Notes: generated by a model not told the origin, from the letters alone. Positions 18,892 through 27,679 are shown, numbered from the stretch's first letter. The stretch: DNA of 64,000 nucleotides from Brumimicrobium oceani (GCF_003143775.1 NZ_QFRJ01000013.1:35459-99458), one strand, 5' to 3'. Numbers and translations: made by a program.

Positions 18892-20178
18892 ATGAAAGCA
18901 ATAAAAATACTATTAACGATTGCACTTACTTACTTTATTGGACTTTCGGGAACAGCGCAGAAAACAATGTTGCTTTCTAAGGGAACGGTCCATGTTGGAA
19001 ATGGAAAAGTGATCAACCAAGGACTCATAGGAATAAAAGGCAATAAAATTATTTTAGTCGATAATGCACTTACACACAACCTAGACCCTACCTTATGGGA
19101 CACTATTATTGATTTAAAAGGCTTGGATGTTTACCCTGGATTTTTTGCTCCAAACTCTAAACTAGGTTTAACAGAAATAGACGCTGTGCGTGCCACAAGA
19201 GATTTTAGAGAAGTAGGGACATACAATCCGCATGTGCGATCACTAACGGCATACAATGCAGAATCTGAAATTATTGGAACAGTAAAAACGAACGGTGTTC
19301 TATACACACAAGCAACACCTGAGGGCGGCATAATTTCTGGAACTTCCTCTATTATGAGTTTAAATGCTTGGAATTGGGAGGACGCAGTAATCAAAAAAGA
19401 TGATGGTATTCATTTGAATTGGCCATCCACTGCTGTGGGCGGGAATTGGAACTCCTCTTCTCCTACCAAAAAATCTAATGATAACTACAGTAGCCGACTA
19501 AAGGAAATTAGGGCGTTTTTTGAAGCAGCATTGAGCTATAGTGAAACAAAAGACCTCTTTGACCCGCGTTTTGAAGCGATGAGAGAACTTTTTAAAGGAG
19601 AAAAAAGGTTATATATACACGCTGATGAAATGCGTGCTTTATTAGATATTATTGACTTTCAACGCGAGCTTGAGATAAAATTCCCTGTAATCATTGGAGG
19701 CTATGACGCTTATAAAGTAGCAGATCAATTAAATGCATACAATATTCCTGTTATGATAAAAGGAGGTCACACCCTGCCATCCAACGAAGACGATCCAATA
19801 GATTTACCCTATCGCCTACCTTACCTGCTCAAAGAGGCTGGTGTTTTATTTTGCATTCAAAACTCTGGAAGAATGGAAACGATGAATACGAGAAATATTC
19901 CATTTTTAGCAGGAACAGCAATGGCCTATGGATTAACAGAAGAAGAGGCAATATCAGCAATATCTCTAAATACTGCAAAAATATTGGGCATAGAAAAATT
20001 AGCCGGAAGTATAGAGGAGGGAAAGTTAGCTACTTTATTTGTAAACAAGGGAACACCTTTGGATATGAGAAGCAACAATTTAATTTTAGGCATGGTAAAC
20101 GGAGCGTTTATTGACTTAACAAATGTTCAAACCAAGCTTTATGATAAGTATAAAAGCAAATACGAAAACGAGAAATAA
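18892..20178 (+). CDS. Exported amidohydrolase-like protein, metal site degenerate
   Basis: A 428-residue protein with a signal peptide (ending near LSGTAQ) and the amidohydrolase layout: an N-terminal strand region, a TIM-barrel core, and the C-terminal AGSIEEGKLATLFV segment. The position of the first metal-binding HxH is occupied by APNSK (in VYPGFFAPNSKLG), so catalysis is doubtful. It starts three bases after the 1026-residue paralogue stops, which suggests the two form a hetero-complex in which the second domain of the larger protein is the active one. That is inference. Confidence 0.8.
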   Translation: MKAIKILLTIALTYFIGLSGTAQKTMLLSKGTVHVGNGKVINQGLIGIKGNKIILVDNALTHNLDPTLWDTIIDLKGLDVYPGFFAPNSKLGLTEIDAVRATRDFREVGTYNPHVRSLTAYNAESEIIGTVKTNGVLYTQATPEGGIISGTSSIMSLNAWNWEDAVIKKDDGIHLNWPSTAVGGNWNSSSPTKKSNDNYSSRLKEIRAFFEAALSYSETKDLFDPRFEAMRELFKGEKRLYIHADEMRALLDIIDFQRELEIKFPVIIGGYDAYKVADQLNAYNIPVMIKGGHTLPSNEDDPIDLPYRLPYLLKEAGVLFCIQNSGRMETMNTRNIPFLAGTAMAYGLTEEEAISAISLNTAKILGIEKLAGSIEEGKLATLFVNKGTPLDMRSNNLILGMVNGAFIDLTNVQTKLYDKYKSKYENEK

Positions 20179-20263
20179 AGGACTTCACTAGCCCATTTCT
20201 TTTGTGGGTTTTAGGGCGCGATAAAAAAGCATTGTAGTTTACTATGGTAGTTGAATTAAAAAA

Positions 20264-20321
20264 GTGCGCTTAAGGTACTCCAGTGCTATAGCTAATAAAT
20301 CAAACACCTGATTAAGCGCAC
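20264..20321. repeat. Perfect 10-bp inverted repeat GTGCGCTTAA / TTAAGCGCAC
   Basis: GTGCGCTTAA (20264-20273) and TTAAGCGCAC (20312-20321) are exact complements separated by 38 bases; AGGT and ACCT just inside them could extend the pairing. It lies between the amidohydrolase gene and the small lipoprotein gene. It has no T tract directly after it, so it is not a standard terminator. Confidence 0.5.
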
Positions 20322-20360
20322 AACCCAAGATGTTTTTCAAATCGAACAAGCTAGAGTTAC

Positions 20361-20393
20361 AAACAAAAAAAGAGCTTACGAATAAGCTCTTTT
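20361..20393 (-). terminator. Terminator of the 127-residue lipoprotein gene
   Basis: AAAAGAGCTTA (20368-20378) and TAAGCTCTTTT (20383-20393) form a perfect 11-bp stem with a CGAA loop. T-rich sequence follows on the minus strand, 35 bases beyond the stop at 20428. Confidence 0.85.
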
Positions 20394-20427
20394 CTCTTTG
20401 AATTGAATTTCTTCAATTAAGCAAGAT

Positions 20428-20811
20428 TTATTTCTTTTGCAAAGTTGGCGCATCTTTAGCTGGAGACTTTGCAGGGTGTTCATTTGTTTTAGCTGGGTGC
20501 TCATTCACTGCTTCTTTCACCTCTTGCTTTGCTTCAGTCGCTTTCGCTTCAACTTTGTTTGCACCTTTCTCTACAGATTCTTCAACATCATTTGAAGTTT
20601 CTTCGATTTTGTCTCCTGCTTCTTCCGCAGACTCTTCAACATTATCTTTCACCTCTTCAGTTGATTCTTCAATTTTGTCGCCTGCTGCTTCACCAGCTTC
20701 GTTCAACTCTTCTCCAACATCCTGCATTTCAGACTCTACTGTATTCTCTTCACAAGCAGTGAATGTCATTGCAAAAGCAAATGCTGTAGCATAAATAAAT
20801 ACTTTTTTCAT
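20428..20811 (-). CDS. Small acidic lipoprotein with Glu/Lys coiled repeats
   Basis: A 127-residue protein with a lipoprotein signal (lipobox FTAC, Cys near residue 20). The mature part is almost entirely Glu, Lys, Ala and Val in heptad-like patterns. It contains an internal duplication (AGDKIEESTEEV and AGDKIEETSNDV) and ends in an Ala/Pro/Lys-rich tail (EHPAKTNEHPAKSPAK). It looks like an amphipathic helical surface or periplasmic lipoprotein. A shorter paralogue is encoded 87 bp upstream. The function is unknown. Confidence 0.8.
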   Translation of the reverse strand: MKKVFIYATAFAFAMTFTACEENTVESEMQDVGEELNEAGEAAGDKIEESTEEVKDNVEESAEEAGDKIEETSNDVEESVEKGANKVEAKATEAKQEVKEAVNEHPAKTNEHPAKSPAKDAPTLQKK

Positions 20812-20898
20812 AAGATAAATTTTAGTAAACTATTATTAGATAGCGTAAAGATATAAATAATTGAAAAGATGAAGGTTAGACAGTGAAAAAATCACGTT

Positions 20899-21081
20899 TT
20901 ATTCCTCAATATCCTCTTTCACTTCTTCCGTTTTCTCTTCGATTTGATCGCCTGCCGTTTCACCAGCTTCGTTTAGTTCTTCTCCAACATCCTCCATTTC
21001 ATCTCCTACCGTCTTTTCTTCACAAGATGTAAAGGCAAAAGACATGGCAATAGTTGTGCTAATCAATAGTAACTTTTTCAT
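20899..21081 (-). CDS. 60-residue paralogue of the neighbouring acidic lipoprotein
   Basis: This short protein has a lipobox (FTSC), and its mature region DVGEELNEAGE, then AGD-x-IEE-x-TEEVK, closely matches the N-terminal half of the 127-residue protein next to it. The two genes are a tandem duplication in which the copies differ in length, either by loss of the repeat-rich tail here or by expansion in the partner. There is no detectable enzymatic motif. Confidence 0.75.
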   Translation of the reverse strand: MKKLLLISTTIAMSFAFTSCEEKTVGDEMEDVGEELNEAGETAGDQIEEKTEEVKEDIEE

Positions 21082-21164
21082 AGTATAGATTTTAATTTTT
21101 AGTTTGTTGATCTCAATATACAGACTTCATAAAGTTTGAAAGTAGCACTTGCAGTGTTTTTTCT

Positions 21165-21172
21165 TAATTTTG
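21165..21172 (+). promoter_or_regulatory. -7 element TAATTTTG
   Basis: TAATTTTG matches TAnnTTTG and lies 35 bases before the ATG at 21208. No well-spaced -33 TTG is visible. Confidence 0.4.
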
Positions 21173-21207
21173 GTTAAGAAAGAACTATAGCACCAAATAC
21201 TTAAGAT

Positions 21208-22107
21208 ATGAAGTTAACAACTAAAGTGTTTATCATTTTGTCCCTATTTCAATCCATAAGCCTTGCCCAAGACTTCAATCTTTTCCGTCTAACAAGTTTT
21301 GGAGATCCTCATCAAATGCGGAACATGATTTCCATGTCGGAGGTTTATCCATTATCTCCTCATCCCGACTCCGCAGCGATTCCAGAACTGAAAGAAATGA
21401 ATGCTTCAGAAATAGCTTATTTCACGCTAAACGCAGAGTATCGAACCCGGTTTTTAGATGGAACAAATACATCAGAAAACGACACAATTTTTATTTATGA
21501 CTATGTCAACAATTCCCTCAGCACTATCCCTGTTAGTTTGGCCAAGCTTGTTGCCATGCTAAGTCCTTATGAAATTGGAGGCAAATATGAACTCACTCAG
21601 CACGAGTACATGATTGGTTTTGAAGTTGATGAATTATTGCTAAATCAAGGAAATCATGATGAGGCCAGCTTAGTCTATGTTGGTCAAAAAAATCCTTTTC
21701 TCAAAGACAAGCTCAAAAACATTGAATGGAAAGAAATCAACAGCAGTGAAATTCCTTACACTAGAAGTAGGCAAAATCATCCCGAAATGATTCCTGAAAA
21801 AGCCTACACTTATAAAAATGAAGACAAAAGCTACTTTATTCAAAATTTTCTGAGGTACAATTACGTTTGGGCCAAGCACCTATTAATCATCGATGCTAAA
21901 ACAAAGACAAAAATAATCGACACCATGCTCTACAGCGGTGAAGGTTCAGATTTTACTGAATTAGATTCACAATATACAGGACAACTATTTAAAGAAAAAC
22001 CCGAAGTAATATTCGGTTTTAATTATCACTCTTTTGGATGCAGCCTGATTTATTTTATGGACAAAAAAGAACAACCCGTTGAAGTAAAGTGCGACAATAG
22101 GCATTGA
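21208..22107 (+). CDS. Exported hypothetical protein
   Basis: A 299-residue protein with a signal peptide ending near SLAQ. The rest is hydrophilic and mixed, with no motif I recognise; it has a short Cys-containing C-terminus (FGCSLIYFMDKK and VKCDNRH) that might form a disulfide. It is transcribed alone, preceded by a good -7 element and followed by a structured RNA-like element. Confidence 0.7.
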   Translation: MKLTTKVFIILSLFQSISLAQDFNLFRLTSFGDPHQMRNMISMSEVYPLSPHPDSAAIPELKEMNASEIAYFTLNAEYRTRFLDGTNTSENDTIFIYDYVNNSLSTIPVSLAKLVAMLSPYEIGGKYELTQHEYMIGFEVDELLLNQGNHDEASLVYVGQKNPFLKDKLKNIEWKEINSSEIPYTRSRQNHPEMIPEKAYTYKNEDKSYFIQNFLRYNYVWAKHLLIIDAKTKTKIIDTMLYSGEGSDFTELDSQYTGQLFKEKPEVIFGFNYHSFGCSLIYFMDKKEQPVEVKCDNRH

Positions 22108-22121
22108 GTAATTCTTGCGTG

Positions 22122-22250
22122 AGGGGTAGCAGTGGCATCCTCTGACGCGTTAGTCAGAGATATAACGAATGACCCGACCCAAAGATTCTTTTTAAGCCAT
22201 CATTTAGCAAAAGCCTAAAGACTAAAGTAAAGAATTCTTTGGGGCACGCC
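22122..22250 (+). ncRNA. Structured RNA-like element, copy 1 (possible Flavo-1-type motif)
   Basis: Two stems are visible. CTCTGAC (22140-22146) pairs with GTCAGAG (22153-22159) around a 6-base loop. CCCAAAGATTCTT (22178-22190) pairs with 22230-22243 with one bulged base. The element shares GGCATCCTCTGAC and GTCAGAGATATA with a second copy on the minus strand at 57146-57245, where the second stem has different bases that still pair. The layout resembles intergenic elements of Flavobacteria that I recall as the Flavo-1 motif; the name is from memory. Confidence 0.6.
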
Positions 22251-22331
22251 CAAAACAAAAACTAATGTCACATATAAGTATCTCTTAACAGAATATCAGA
22301 GCGAAAAGTCAACTTTCTGAATATAGCTTTG

Positions 22332-22339
22332 TACCTTTG
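22332..22339 (+). promoter_or_regulatory. -7 element TACCTTTG of sufS
   Basis: TACCTTTG is an exact TAnnTTTG match 21 bases before the sufS ATG at 22361. It argues against the in-frame TTG at 22337 as the start. Confidence 0.6.
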
Positions 22340-22360
22340 TGTGTAATCAAATTTATAGCT

Positions 22361-23575
22361 ATGAATATTAAAGCAATTCGTTCTCAGTTCCCAATTTTAG
22401 AGGAGAAAATTCATGGGAAACCTTTAGTTTATTTTGACAATGGGGCCACAACACAAAAGCCTTTATCTGTTATTCAACGCGTTAATGATTACTATTCAAA
22501 AGAGAATGCGAATATCCACAGAGGTGTTCACACTTTGAGTCAGGAAGCGACAACCGCTTATGAAAATGCAAGAAATACAATTCAAGAATATTTAGGCGCA
22601 AAGCAGAGTCACGAGATTCTATTTACGAAAGGAACAACGGATAGCATTAATTTGGTTGCCTTTTCTTTTGGTGAACTCTTGAATGCAGATGATGAAGTTA
22701 TCATATCGGCGATGGAGCACCATTCTAACATTGTTCCATGGCAAATGCTTTGTGAGCGAAAAGGCTGCAAATTACGGGTTATTCCGATGAACGAAAAAGG
22801 TGAATTAGAACTGGATGTTTATGACACTCTACTTTCTGAAAAAACAAAGTTGGTTGCGGTAACGCATATCTCCAATGCTTTAGGAACGGTAAACAACGTT
22901 GAACACATCATTGAAAAAGCGCATGCTGTAGGAGCTAAAGTTTTGATTGATGGTGCTCAAAGTATTCAACATATAAAAGTAAACGTACAGGATTTAGGTT
23001 GTGACTTTTATGCCTTTTCTGGACATAAATTATTTGGTCCAACTGGAATTGGTGTTTTATATGGAAAAGAAGAAATTTTAAATCAAATGCCACCCTACCA
23101 GGGAGGAGGAGACATGATTAAGGAAGTTACTCTGGAGAAAACTACTTATAATGAACTCCCGCATAAATTTGAGGCAGGAACACCCAATATTGCTGGAGGA
23201 ATTGGTCTAGGAACTGCTTTCGAGTTTTTGAATTCGCTAAATATGGAAGATGTTCTCAAGCATGAGCAGGAATTACTGAATTATGCTACTGAAGAATTAT
23301 CAAAAATAGAAGGCATTCAATTTTATGGTGAAGCGGAAGAGAAAACGAGTGTAATTTCTTTTTTGATTGATGGCTTACACCCTTATGATGTAGGAACTTT
23401 ATTGGATAAAATGGGAATTGCGGTAAGAACTGGACACCACTGTACACAGCCCATTATGGATCAATTTGGAATTCCTGGAACCATTCGTGCTTCTTTTGCA
23501 CTTTACAACACCAAAGAGGAGATTGATTTATTCATTGCTGCTTTAAACAGAATAATTCCTATACTTCAAGACTAA
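22361..23575 (+). CDS. sufS: Cysteine desulfurase SufS
   Basis: A 404-residue PLP enzyme that strips sulfur from cysteine for Fe-S cluster assembly. The PLP-binding Lys is in FSGHKLFGPTG, and the active-site Cys is in RTGHHCTQP, the arrangement of group II (SufS) desulfurases. The ATG at 22361 is chosen because a promoter element covers the alternative upstream TTG. sufE follows 27 bp downstream. The SufBCD scaffold genes are not in the window. Confidence 0.96.
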   Translation: MNIKAIRSQFPILEEKIHGKPLVYFDNGATTQKPLSVIQRVNDYYSKENANIHRGVHTLSQEATTAYENARNTIQEYLGAKQSHEILFTKGTTDSINLVAFSFGELLNADDEVIISAMEHHSNIVPWQMLCERKGCKLRVIPMNEKGELELDVYDTLLSEKTKLVAVTHISNALGTVNNVEHIIEKAHAVGAKVLIDGAQSIQHIKVNVQDLGCDFYAFSGHKLFGPTGIGVLYGKEEILNQMPPYQGGGDMIKEVTLEKTTYNELPHKFEAGTPNIAGGIGLGTAFEFLNSLNMEDVLKHEQELLNYATEELSKIEGIQFYGEAEEKTSVISFLIDGLHPYDVGTLLDKMGIAVRTGHHCTQPIMDQFGIPGTIRASFALYNTKEEIDLFIAALNRIIPILQD

Positions 23576-23602
23576 TCTCTGAAAATTATTAATTTTAGAA
23601 CC

Positions 23603-24016
23603 ATGAGCATTAAAGAAAAAGAACAAGAAATAATTGATGAGTTTGCTATTTATGAGGACTGGATGGACAAATATGAGTACATCATTGAACTGGGTAAAGA
23701 GCTACCATTAATTGAAGAACAATATAAAACAGAAGACCGACTAATAAAAGGATGTCAGTCTCAGGTTTGGCTAAATGCAGAATGCATTGACAATAAAATG
23801 AATTTCACAGCAGATTCAGATGCTATTATAACAAAAGGCATAATCGCGTTACTGATTCGTGTAGTAAACGATGAATCTCCTGAAGATGTGGCAAGATCTG
23901 AGTTCAAATTTATTAAGGAAATCGGACTTCAAGAACATTTATCCCCTACCCGCTCAAACGGATTGGTTAGTATGGTAAAAGACATGAAGTTGAACGCATT
24001 AAAAGCTGTAAAATAA
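23603..24016 (+). CDS. sufE: SufE-family sulfur acceptor
   Basis: A 137-residue protein with the SufE signature GCQSQVWL, whose Cys accepts sulfur from SufS and passes it to the Fe-S scaffold. The fold segments (DWMDKYEYIIELG at the N-terminus, IKEIGLQEHLSPTRSNGL at the C-terminus) match the family. It lies directly after sufS, and its stop overlaps the start of the following small lipoprotein gene by one base (TAATG). Confidence 0.95.
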   Translation: MSIKEKEQEIIDEFAIYEDWMDKYEYIIELGKELPLIEEQYKTEDRLIKGCQSQVWLNAECIDNKMNFTADSDAIITKGIIALLIRVVNDESPEDVARSEFKFIKEIGLQEHLSPTRSNGLVSMVKDMKLNALKAVK

Positions 24017-24264
24017 TGAAAAGGGGAATAAAAGCCTTTGGTTACTTGTTGTTTACTGTTTTATTCTCCACACTTTTAAACAGCTGTGAAGACCCAGAAC
24101 TCGATGCTTTAATGTCGGATTATTGTGATTGCATCAGTGCATCGCGTTACGATGATAGTAAACATATAGAATGTATTGAAAAAATGGATTCTATTAAAAC
24201 CAAGTACAAGGAACAGCCAAGAAAAATTTTGAAGGTAATTGAGAAAACCGACGAATGTTACTAG
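24016..24264 (+). CDS. Small Cys-rich putative lipoprotein
   Basis: An 82-residue protein with a hydrophobic N-terminus and a possible lipobox (LLNSC, Cys near residue 24). The mature part has Cys at YCDC, ECIE and ECY, enough for two disulfides. It is translationally coupled to sufE by a one-base overlap. The function is unknown. Its 3' end overlaps that of the convergent gene on the other strand by 4 bp (CTAG). Confidence 0.65.
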   Translation: MKRGIKAFGYLLFTVLFSTLLNSCEDPELDALMSDYCDCISASRYDDSKHIECIEKMDSIKTKYKEQPRKILKVIEKTDECY

Positions 24265-24635
24265 TTTTCGATTCCTTTTAAAAAGCTTTCAAGATTACCG
24301 TTTTTAGCGACTTCATCGTCTCCTAAAATCAATAAAGATTGTGGTCTATTTCTGTCTAACCACATGTTGAAATTTGAGTTTGTAGCTGCTAAAGTCCCGT
24401 TAATATCTACTTTATGAACAGCGATATTGCTGCTACTCATCTCCTCTTGCATTTCATTATCGTCTTTAGAGAAGTTATGGTTTTCATGGAACAAAACTAC
24501 CCCATCCACCAATTCACTTAAATCGTCTTTCTTTTGGTTGGTTGGAACCACTTGTATACGTTTATCCTCAGCCCATTCAGTGATGGCTTTACCAAACTTG
24601 TTGTCTTCGATAACGTATATGATTTCTATTTTCAT
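24261..24635 (-). CDS. Conserved hypothetical cytoplasmic protein
   Basis: A 124-residue protein starting MKIEIIYVIEDNKFG, with an alternating strand and helix pattern that suggests a small alpha/beta (receiver-like or flavodoxin-like) fold. No catalytic residues are evident. It is convergent with the small lipoprotein gene, sharing 4 bp at their stops. I do not recognise the family. Confidence 0.65.
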   Translation of the reverse strand: MKIEIIYVIEDNKFGKAITEWAEDKRIQVVPTNQKKDDLSELVDGVVLFHENHNFSKDDNEMQEEMSSSNIAVHKVDINGTLAATNSNFNMWLDRNRPQSLLILGDDEVAKNGNLESFLKGIEN

Positions 24636-24824
24636 TCTTTAAACGGTTAAAAAAGCCTTTATTTGTGGCGGACAAAATGAGGCACAAAAATAATGACTTC
24701 TTATTAATATCAAACTAAAACAGCGGAATAAAATGAAAAATAAACATCAGCCAAAAGGAAGTAATTAATAAAAGAGAAGAACAATAAAAAAGTAAAATTA
24801 TTTTCGAAGTTTAAAATTAAATCC

Positions 24825-25511
24825 TCAATCTGTTTTTTCATCAATATACTTATAACCAACTCCTTTCACAGTTTGAATATAATGAGCGCCTATTTTCTCA
24901 CGTAATTTTCTGATGTGAACATCAATCGTTCTATCTCCCACTACGATATCTACGCCCCAAACAGAGCTTAAGATAGACTCTCTATCGAATACATCTCCGG
25001 GTTTAGAAGCCAACAAGGCCAGTAACTCGAATTCTTTTCTGGGTAAATGAATACTTTCTCCCTTTAGTAGAATCTCGTACTTATTTCGGTCCACAATCAA
25101 GTCTGATTTCCCTGATTTTTCTGCTCTAAATCGTCCATTATTTCTTCTTAACAAAGCGTTTATTCGACTTATGAGCACTTTTGGCTTAAGCGGTTTGGCA
25201 ATATAGTCATCAGCTCCTGCATCTAAGCCCGCCACCTGACTATAGTCTTCATTTCTTGCGGTTAAGAAACAAATTAATATACTATCATAGTTTGGATTTT
25301 TTCTTATGATTTCGCATACTTCAATTCCATCCATAATTGGCATCATCACGTCCAATAAAACAAGGTTGATGTTATCTTTTTCTTGCGCCAATACTTCCAA
25401 ACCCTCTTTTCCATCACTCGCCAAGTAGCATTTAAAACCATGTTTGGTTAAATTATATTCTAATAATTCACGAATTTCCTCCTCGTCATCTAAAATCAAT
25501 ACACCTTTCAT
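24825..25511 (-). CDS. PhoB/OmpR-type response regulator
   Basis: A 228-residue regulator with a receiver domain (phospho-acceptor Asp in VLLDVMMPIMDG, conserved Lys in YIAKPLKPK) and a C-terminal winged helix (DRTIDVHIRKLREKIG, then TVKGVGYKY). It is of the OmpR/PhoB class, activated by a sensor kinase, but no kinase gene is adjacent. The ATG at 25511 is used; the longer frame to 25574 would put a -7 promoter element inside the gene. Confidence 0.93.
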   Translation of the reverse strand: MKGVLILDDEEEIRELLEYNLTKHGFKCYLASDGKEGLEVLAQEKDNINLVLLDVMMPIMDGIEVCEIIRKNPNYDSILICFLTARNEDYSQVAGLDAGADDYIAKPLKPKVLISRINALLRRNNGRFRAEKSGKSDLIVDRNKYEILLKGESIHLPRKEFELLALLASKPGDVFDRESILSSVWGVDIVVGDRTIDVHIRKLREKIGAHYIQTVKGVGYKYIDEKTD

Positions 25512-25530
25512 GGAATTGTAGTTGTTTGTA

Positions 25531-25538
25531 CAAAGATA
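25531..25538 (-). promoter_or_regulatory. -7 element TATCTTTG of the response regulator gene
   Basis: TATCTTTG on the minus strand matches TAnnTTTG and lies 19 bases before the ATG at 25511, which supports the short start. Confidence 0.55.
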
Positions 25539-25670
25539 AGGATTCTCAAACATTAATTTGGGAGCAGCAACCAAGCATTTTACGGATTTTTATGAATTTA
25601 ACGGGAAATCACCCCATCCTAATTATTCTACTATCCCTATATTAGCATATATTAATCATTAAAAAGTTTT

Positions 25671-26171
25671 ATGAAAAAATTATTGCTATTTACAAGTCTT
25701 ATTATGTTAACTACTTTTTCCTATGCACAGACTTACGGTTCTGGAATAGGTGTTAAAGCCTTAAGCCCGGGAGGAGGTCCTTTTGGTGGTGCAGGTGTTA
25801 ACTTCAAAACTTTTATAGGAAGCGGTAGTGCATTAGATATGACTTTTGGTGGTGGATCGCATCATCTTGCTGGGCAGTTGCTCTATGAGTGGCAACAAGA
25901 AACAGGTTGGACCGGCGGTCTAGATTGGTATGTTGGACTTGGAGGAACTTTGGGAGCATGGAGCAATGATCATTATTGGAATAATAATGATTATTATGAC
26001 AGTGGATTCTTTTTAGGTGCTGACGCCGTTATTGGTTTGGACTTTAATTTCGGGCCAAATACTGGAATTCCTGTTGGGGTTTCTTTAGAGGCAGGGCCAA
26101 GCGTTGGTGTCATTAACAGCAGAGGATTTGGATGGAACTCTGCACTAGCGATTAGATATATACTTAACTAA
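25671..26171 (+). CDS. Small outer-membrane-type protein
   Basis: A 166-residue protein with a signal peptide ending near FSYAQ. The mature part is rich in Gly and aromatic residues with short beta-strand-like segments (GAGVNFKTFIG, LEAGPSVGVINSRG), and it ends LAIRYILN. This resembles small barrel proteins of Bacteroidota. There is no recognised ligand. It ends 17 bp before a strong bidirectional terminator shared with pyk. Confidence 0.7.
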   Translation: MKKLLLFTSLIMLTTFSYAQTYGSGIGVKALSPGGGPFGGAGVNFKTFIGSGSALDMTFGGGSHHLAGQLLYEWQQETGWTGGLDWYVGLGGTLGAWSNDHYWNNNDYYDSGFFLGADAVIGLDFNFGPNTGIPVGVSLEAGPSVGVINSRGFGWNSALAIRYILN

Positions 26172-26188
26172 TGGTTTTAGTTCACAAT

Positions 26189-26228
26189 AAAAAACGCCCA
26201 ATAAATTTTAATTTACTGGGCGTTTTTT
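26189..26228. terminator. Bidirectional terminator between the small OMP gene and pyk
   Basis: AAAAAACGCCCAATAAA (26189-26205) pairs with 26212-26228 over 17 positions with one mismatch. A and T tracts on the two sides give a T run on either strand. It serves both convergent genes. Confidence 0.92.
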
Positions 26229-26260
26229 TCATATCTAAATCCTAAGTTGATGTCGTAGAT

Positions 26261-27679
26261 TTATTCCACATAACTCAACCTCAACATATTTGATTTCCCT
26301 TTTGCTTCTATTGGCATTGAGGCTACGTTGATGACCAATTCACCTTCCTTAATTAAACCTTTATCTTTCAGTATGTATTTGATGTCAGCGATCGTGTGAT
26401 CCGTACTTACCATTTTGTCGTAATAAATAGCTCTAACACCCCAAACCAAATTCAATTGCGTTAAAATCTCACGGTTACTTGTAAACACAAAAATCTGAGA
26501 CTTTGGACGCTGAGAAGCGATTTTATACGCTGTATACCCTGAAAAAGTCATGGTTACAATTGCCTTTGCGTTAACCCTATTTCCTAAACGTGTAGCGTTA
26601 AAACAAATCGAGTCTGAAATGAAACGCTCCTGATTTTTCTCGGGAACTTCTTCCTTGTAGTAAATCAAATCTGAGTCTTCAATCTTACGAACAATTTTAT
26701 CCATTGCTTGAATAACCGTGATAGGATGCCTACCAATAGAGGTTTCACCTGACAGCATAACAGCATCCGTTCCATCCAAAACAGCATTGGCCACATCATT
26801 TACCTCTGCACGTGTTGGTGTATAGTCTTCAATCATACTTTCCATCATTTGCGTTGCTACAATAATTGGCTTTGCATGCAAATAACACTTTTTAATCAGC
26901 ATTTTTTGAACCAATGGCACATCCTCCATCGGGATTTCTACCCCCAAATCTCCACGTGCAACCATAATGGCATCCGTTTCGCGAATTATACCATCAATAT
27001 CTTTAATGGCTTCTGGCTTTTCAATCTTCGCTACAATTTTTGCTTTATTGTGGTGCTTACTGATGATGTGCTTTAATTCAATAATATCTCTGGCAGAACG
27101 AACAAAAGACAATCCGATCCAATCCACGTTGTGATCCATCGCAAATTGCAAATCTTCTGTATCTTTCTCCGTTAAAGAAGGCAAGGAAATAACAGTATTT
27201 GGCAAGTTCACTCCTTTGTTAGAAGACAAGATTCCTCCGTGCGTTACCACGGCTTGAATTACTTTTCCATCTGTTGAAACGACTTCTAGCTCTAGTTTAC
27301 CATCGTCTAAGCGGATGCGTTCTCCACTGTTGATGTCTTGCGCAAGTTGTGTGTAATTAATTGAGAACTTTTTACTTGTTCCCAAAACACCTTCATCGGT
27401 TACAATCTCAACACTTTCACCTGGAATCAATTCTACGCCATTGTTTTCCATTTCACGTGTACGAATTTTCGGACCTTGTAAATCGGCTAATATGGCAATA
27501 TTTAAACCTGTTTCTAGGTTAAGCTCACGAATAATATTGATTACTTTTTCGTGATCTTCGTATTTACCGTGTGAAAAATTGATCCTTGCAACATTCATCC
27601 CCGCTTCCATCATTCCTCTCAAAACTTTTTTTGAAGATGAGGCAGGACCTAACGTAGCTACAATTTTTGTTCTTTTCAT
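26261..27679 (-). CDS. pyk: Pyruvate kinase
   Basis: A 472-residue enzyme converting phosphoenolpyruvate and ADP to pyruvate and ATP in glycolysis. It has the N-terminal RTKIVATLGPAS, the active-site block VDWIGLSFVR, AKIEKPEA with the catalytic Lys, MVARGDLGVE and ATQMMESM. The length is normal for the family. The gene for an IPExxxVDY-type protein lies 45 bp upstream on the same strand, an arrangement typical of Flavobacteria. Confidence 0.98.
   Translation of the reverse strand: MKRTKIVATLGPASSSKKVLRGMMEAGMNVARINFSHGKYEDHEKVINIIRELNLETGLNIAILADLQGPKIRTREMENNGVELIPGESVEIVTDEGVLGTSKKFSINYTQLAQDINSGERIRLDDGKLELEVVSTDGKVIQAVVTHGGILSSNKGVNLPNTVISLPSLTEKDTEDLQFAMDHNVDWIGLSFVRSARDIIELKHIISKHHNKAKIVAKIEKPEAIKDIDGIIRETDAIMVARGDLGVEIPMEDVPLVQKMLIKKCYLHAKPIIVATQMMESMIEDYTPTRAEVNDVANAVLDGTDAVMLSGETSIGRHPITVIQAMDKIVRKIEDSDLIYYKEEVPEKNQERFISDSICFNATRLGNRVNAKAIVTMTFSGYTAYKIASQRPKSQIFVFTSNREILTQLNLVWGVRAIYYDKMVSTDHTIADIKYILKDKGLIKEGELVINVASMPIEAKGKSNMLRLSYVE

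Noticed and set aside
20529..20794. Two overlapping plus-strand frames opposite the acidic lipoprotein
   Set aside because: They are by-products of the Glu/Lys-rich codons on the other strand.
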